Assembly (NCBI RefSeq): GCF_900172265.1
Contig: NZ_FWFK01000001.1
Span: 434,001 to 498,000 of the forward strand
Source: Roseivivax jejudonensis
GTDB taxonomy: Bacteria; Pseudomonadota; Alphaproteobacteria; Rhodobacterales; Rhodobacteraceae
Reading direction: 5' to 3'
DNA: 64,000 nt
The notes under the pieces are model-generated. The model ran no database searches. It was not told where the DNA came from and saw nothing but the letters and a program-made list of their open reading frames with translations. This document shows positions 61,266-64,000 of this stretch, in pieces (position 1 is the first letter of the stretch; the number at the start of each line of letters is the position of its first letter). The translations under genes and the position numbers were made by a program.

Positions 61266-63455
61266 CTACATGAAGCTCTGCGGGTCGATGTCGATCGCCA
61301 TGCGCAGGTCGCCGCGCAGGCGGAACTGGCCGGCCCATTCCGCCAGTGCGCGCTGGAGCGGGACGCCCTTCGGCGCCTTCACGAGCAACCGGACGCGATG
61401 GCGGCCGCGCACGCGCGCGACCGGTGCGGGCGCCGGCCCGTAGACCTCCGCGCCGATCCGTCGCAGCGGCGCGTCCTGCCGCGCGAGCGCGCCGCCGAGG
61501 TCGAAGACCTGCTGCACGTCCGCCGACGACAGAATGACGCCCGCCATGCGACCGTAGGGGGGGACGCCCGCCATGCGGCGCTCCTCGGCCTCCGCGCGCC
61601 AGAAACCCTCGTCGTCGCCGGCGAGGATCGCACGGATGACGGGATGGTCGGGCTGGTGCGTCTGCAGGAGCGCCACGCCGCGTTTCTCCGCCCGCCCTGC
61701 CCTTCCGGCCACCTGCCGCATCAGCTGGAACGTGCGTTCCGCCGCGCGAAGGTCAGACCCCTGCAGGCCCAGGTCCGCGTCGATCACGCCGACCAGCGTG
61801 AGGAGCGGAAAGTTGTGGCCTTTCGCGACCAGCTGCGTGCCGATCACGATGTCCGCTGCACCGGCGGCGATCTCCTCGATCTCGGCCTTGAGCGCCCGCG
61901 CCGAGCCGAAAAGGTCCGACGACAGGACGGCGATCCGCGCCTCCGGGAAGGCGCTGCGCGCCTCCTCGGCCATGCGCTCGACCCCGGGGCCGACGGCGGC
62001 CAGCTTGCCCTCCACCGCGCAGGCCGGGCAGGCCTCCGGCATCGGTTTGGTCTCGCCGCATTGGTGGCAGACGAGCCGGCGCTGGAAGCGGTGCTCGACC
62101 ATGCGCGCGTCGCATTGGTCGCAGCCGATCTGATGCCCGCAGGCACGGCAGAGCGTGACCGGGGCGTACCCGCGGCGGTTCAGGAACAGCAGCGACTGCT
62201 CGCCGCGGTCGAGCCGCGCGCGGATCGCCGCCGCCAGGGTCGGAGAGATCCAGCGCGTCGCCGGCAGGTCCTCGCCCCGCATGTCGATCGCGCGCATGTC
62301 GGGCAGCACCGCCTCGCCGAAGCGCGAGGTCAGCGTCAGCCGGTCGTACTTGCCGGCCTCGGCATTGGCCCAGCTTTCGAGCGAGGGCGTCGCGGAGGCC
62401 AGCACCACCCGCGCATCGTTGAGCGAGGCGCGCAGCACCGCCATGTCGCGCGCATTGTAGAGGACGCCATCCTCCTGCTTGTAGGAGGTGTCGTGTTCCT
62501 CGTCGACGACCACGAGCCCGAGATCCCGAAAGGGCAGGAACAGCGACGAACGCGCGCCGACGACAAGCTCCGCCCCGCCTTCGGCGACCATCTTCCAGAC
62601 CCGGCGCCGCTCGGTCTGGGTGACGCCGTGATGCCATTCGGCGGGCCGCGCGCCGAAGCGGGCCTCCACCCGCGTGAGGAATTCCGATGTCAGAGCGATC
62701 TCGGGAAGGAGGACCAGCGCCTGCCGGCCCTGCCGCAGGCACTCGGCCACGGCCTCGAGGTAGACCTCGGTCTTGCCCGAGCCCGTCACCCCCTTGAGGA
62801 GCGTGGTGCCGTAGCGGCCGGCGCGCAGCCCCGCGCGCAGAGCTTCGGCCCCCGTGGCCTGGTCCTCTGTCAGGGTCTTGCCGCCCCAATCGGGGTCGAG
62901 CCGGGGATAGGGCGTGTCGCGTGGCGCGTCTTCCTCACGTACGACGCCCTGCTTGACGAGACCCTTGATGACCGAGGCCGTCACCCCGGCGGCGTCCGCC
63001 AGTTCCTTCTGCGTGAGGGCGAGCCCGCCCATGTCGTCGAGCACGTCGAGCACCCGCCGGCGCGCGTCGGTTTCGCGGTCAGGGCGCCCGGCGCCGCGGC
63101 GATAGATCCGCCGCGTGGCGACGGCATCCCCCAGCGCCGGCGCCCGCGTCGCGAGGCGCAGCATCGCCGGCAGCGGCGTCAGCGTGTATTCACCGGCCTT
63201 CTCGAGGAAGTCGCGCAGCTCCGCCCGCATCGGCGCCGTCTCGAGCACGCGTGCGACGCTGCGGACCTTGGACGGGTCGAAATCGCCCTTTCCCGGTCCC
63301 CAGACAACGCCCCAGACCTTCCGCGGCCCCAGCGGAACCTCGACGAAGGCGCCCTGCCAGCAGCCGCCTTCGGGCGCGCGATAGTCGAGCGCCCCACCGA
63401 GGGGCTGCGTCGTCAGCACGCCGATCAGCGCGCCCTCGTCGAAGAAGGCATCCAT
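61266..63455 (-). CDS. priA: Primosomal protein N' (replication restart helicase PriA)
   Basis: A 729-residue superfamily 2 helicase that restarts stalled forks. It has an N-terminal DNA-binding domain, Walker A GVTGSGKTEVYLEAV, the DEEH-type box VVVDEEHDTSYKQ, and the zinc-binding CRACGHQIGCDQCDARMVEH and CHQCGETKPMPEACPACAVEG in order. The ATG at 63455 is chosen because DAFFDEGALIGVLTTQPL opens the conserved sequence; the frame continues upstream without family resemblance. Divergent from the transaldolase. Confidence 0.95.
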   Translation of the reverse strand: MDAFFDEGALIGVLTTQPLGGALDYRAPEGGCWQGAFVEVPLGPRKVWGVVWGPGKGDFDPSKVRSVARVLETAPMRAELRDFLEKAGEYTLTPLPAMLRLATRAPALGDAVATRRIYRRGAGRPDRETDARRRVLDVLDDMGGLALTQKELADAAGVTASVIKGLVKQGVVREEDAPRDTPYPRLDPDWGGKTLTEDQATGAEALRAGLRAGRYGTTLLKGVTGSGKTEVYLEAVAECLRQGRQALVLLPEIALTSEFLTRVEARFGARPAEWHHGVTQTERRRVWKMVAEGGAELVVGARSSLFLPFRDLGLVVVDEEHDTSYKQEDGVLYNARDMAVLRASLNDARVVLASATPSLESWANAEAGKYDRLTLTSRFGEAVLPDMRAIDMRGEDLPATRWISPTLAAAIRARLDRGEQSLLFLNRRGYAPVTLCRACGHQIGCDQCDARMVEHRFQRRLVCHQCGETKPMPEACPACAVEGKLAAVGPGVERMAEEARSAFPEARIAVLSSDLFGSARALKAEIEEIAAGAADIVIGTQLVAKGHNFPLLTLVGVIDADLGLQGSDLRAAERTFQLMRQVAGRAGRAEKRGVALLQTHQPDHPVIRAILAGDDEGFWRAEAEERRMAGVPPYGRMAGVILSSADVQQVFDLGGALARQDAPLRRIGAEVYGPAPAPVARVRGRHRVRLLVKAPKGVPLQRALAEWAGQFRLRGDLRMAIDIDPQSFM

Positions 63456-63565
63456 CGCGTATGGGGCTCCTCGTGTTAGCGCCCAAGGCCGGCACTTTCG
63501 CGTCCCGGACCCATCGGGTATGACACGGCCGAACAATTGCCAATCCATCCCCGGGAGGGAGAGAG

Positions 63566-64000
63566 ATGAAGTTTTTCGTCGACACCGCCGACATCGACGC
63601 CATCCGCGAGCTGAACGAGCTCGGCATGGTGGACGGCGTGACCACCAACCCCTCGCTGATCCTCAAGTCGGGGCGCGACATCCACGAGGTGACCAAGGAG
63701 ATCTGCGATCTCGTGGACGGCCCGGTCTCTGCCGAGGTGATCGCGCTCGCTGCCGAGGACATGATCGCCGAGGGCCGCAAGCTGGCGGACATCGCGGGCA
63801 ACATCGTCGTCAAGGTGCCGCTGACCTGGGACGGCCTCAAGGCCTGCAAGGTGCTGTCGGGCGAAGGCAAGATGGTCAACGTCACGCTCTGCTTCTCGGC
63901 CAACCAGGCGCTGCTCGCGGCAAAGGCCGGGGCGACCTTCATCTCGCCCTTCATCGGCCGCCTCGACGACCTGAACCTCGACGGGGTCGATCTGATTTCG
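63566..64000 (+). CDS. Transaldolase / fructose-6-phosphate aldolase (3' end outside window)
   Basis: The first 145 codons of a small (about 215 residue) class I aldolase of the FSA/TalC type. It starts [20 protein letters not shown], has [18 protein letters not shown], and the Schiff-base lysine region [19 protein letters not shown] (Lys near 87). The protein continues through [13 protein letters not shown] and leaves the window. It moves a dihydroxyacetone unit in the pentose phosphate route. GGGAGGGAGAG precedes the ATG. Confidence 0.93.
   Translation, partial: MKFFVDTADIDAIRELNELGMVDGVTTNPSLILKSGRDIHEVTKEICDLVDGPVSAEVIALAAEDMIAEGRKLADIAGNIVVKVPLTWDGLKACKVLSGEGKMVNVTLCFSANQALLAAKAGATFISPFIGRLDDLNLDGVDLIS

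Overview
The window is GC-rich, gene-dense chromosomal DNA from an alphaproteobacterium, most likely a member of the Rhodobacterales (Rhodobacteraceae/Roseobacter group). The reasons are gene content and gene order I recognise from that group: ubiK divergent from lgt-midA-pgeF, a sulfate adenylyltransferase/APS kinase fusion, DUF1150 next to hsp20, a TauE/TIGR02186 pair, an RpoH2-like sigma factor, Hint-domain proteins, and an Irr-type (ICE) box in front of nfu. Almost all of it looks like core genome. I see no tRNA, rRNA, CRISPR array, insertion sequence, integrase or phage gene.

Layout. 1-5 kb: end of an unknown gene, a flavin reductase, ubiK, then the lgt-midA-pgeF operon and a 50-residue peptide with a strong terminator. 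5-11 kb: two Hint-domain proteins flank an Lrp regulator, trxB and the sat/cysC fusion. 11-17 kb: DUF1150-hsp20, DUF465, purE-purK, then a reverse-strand cluster of phnM, a DMT exporter, a tandem ribbon-helix-helix-like protein, a GNAT enzyme and an SDR. 17-20 kb: groES-groEL with a perfect CIRCE operator. 20-28 kb: a nuclease-like protein, a TraB/GumN protein, an M3 peptidase, and the reverse operon rpoH-chaN-coaBC-dut-hesA. 28-38 kb: comM, an esterase, rsmI-yraN and gshB, an LpoA-like lipoprotein, glnD, a small lipoprotein and a VOC protein. 38-47 kb: murJ, a phospholipase-D-like protein, a degenerate rhomboid, an ABC1 kinase, a VOC protein, a branched-chain aminotransferase, a stress protein, nfu, tsaB and rimI. 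47-53 kb: a BMP-type nucleoside ABC importer with a LysE exporter gene inside the operon. 53-64 kb: tauE-TIGR02186-thioesterase, a PRC-barrel protein, uvrC, a pteridine-reductase-like SDR, a Na/Ca antiporter, a tiny zinc-ribbon peptide, an S49 peptidase, priA and the start of a transaldolase.

How the genes work together. Heat-shock control is concentrated here: rpoH, groESL (CIRCE plus a housekeeping-type promoter) and hsp20 (an RpoH-like promoter) all lie within 17 kb. Envelope building is represented by lgt, pgeF, murJ and the LpoA-like lipoprotein. Sulfur and redox metabolism is represented by trxB, sat/cysC, gshB and TauE. Purine supply is covered by purEK and the nucleoside importer.

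The items most worth a second look are the ICE box at nfu, a perfect 12-bp inverted repeat between lrp and trxB, a single-chain double ribbon-helix-helix protein, a rhomboid lacking both catalytic residues, and the non-ATG start inferred for chaN. Functions come from reading the sequence and recalling protein families. No database search was run.
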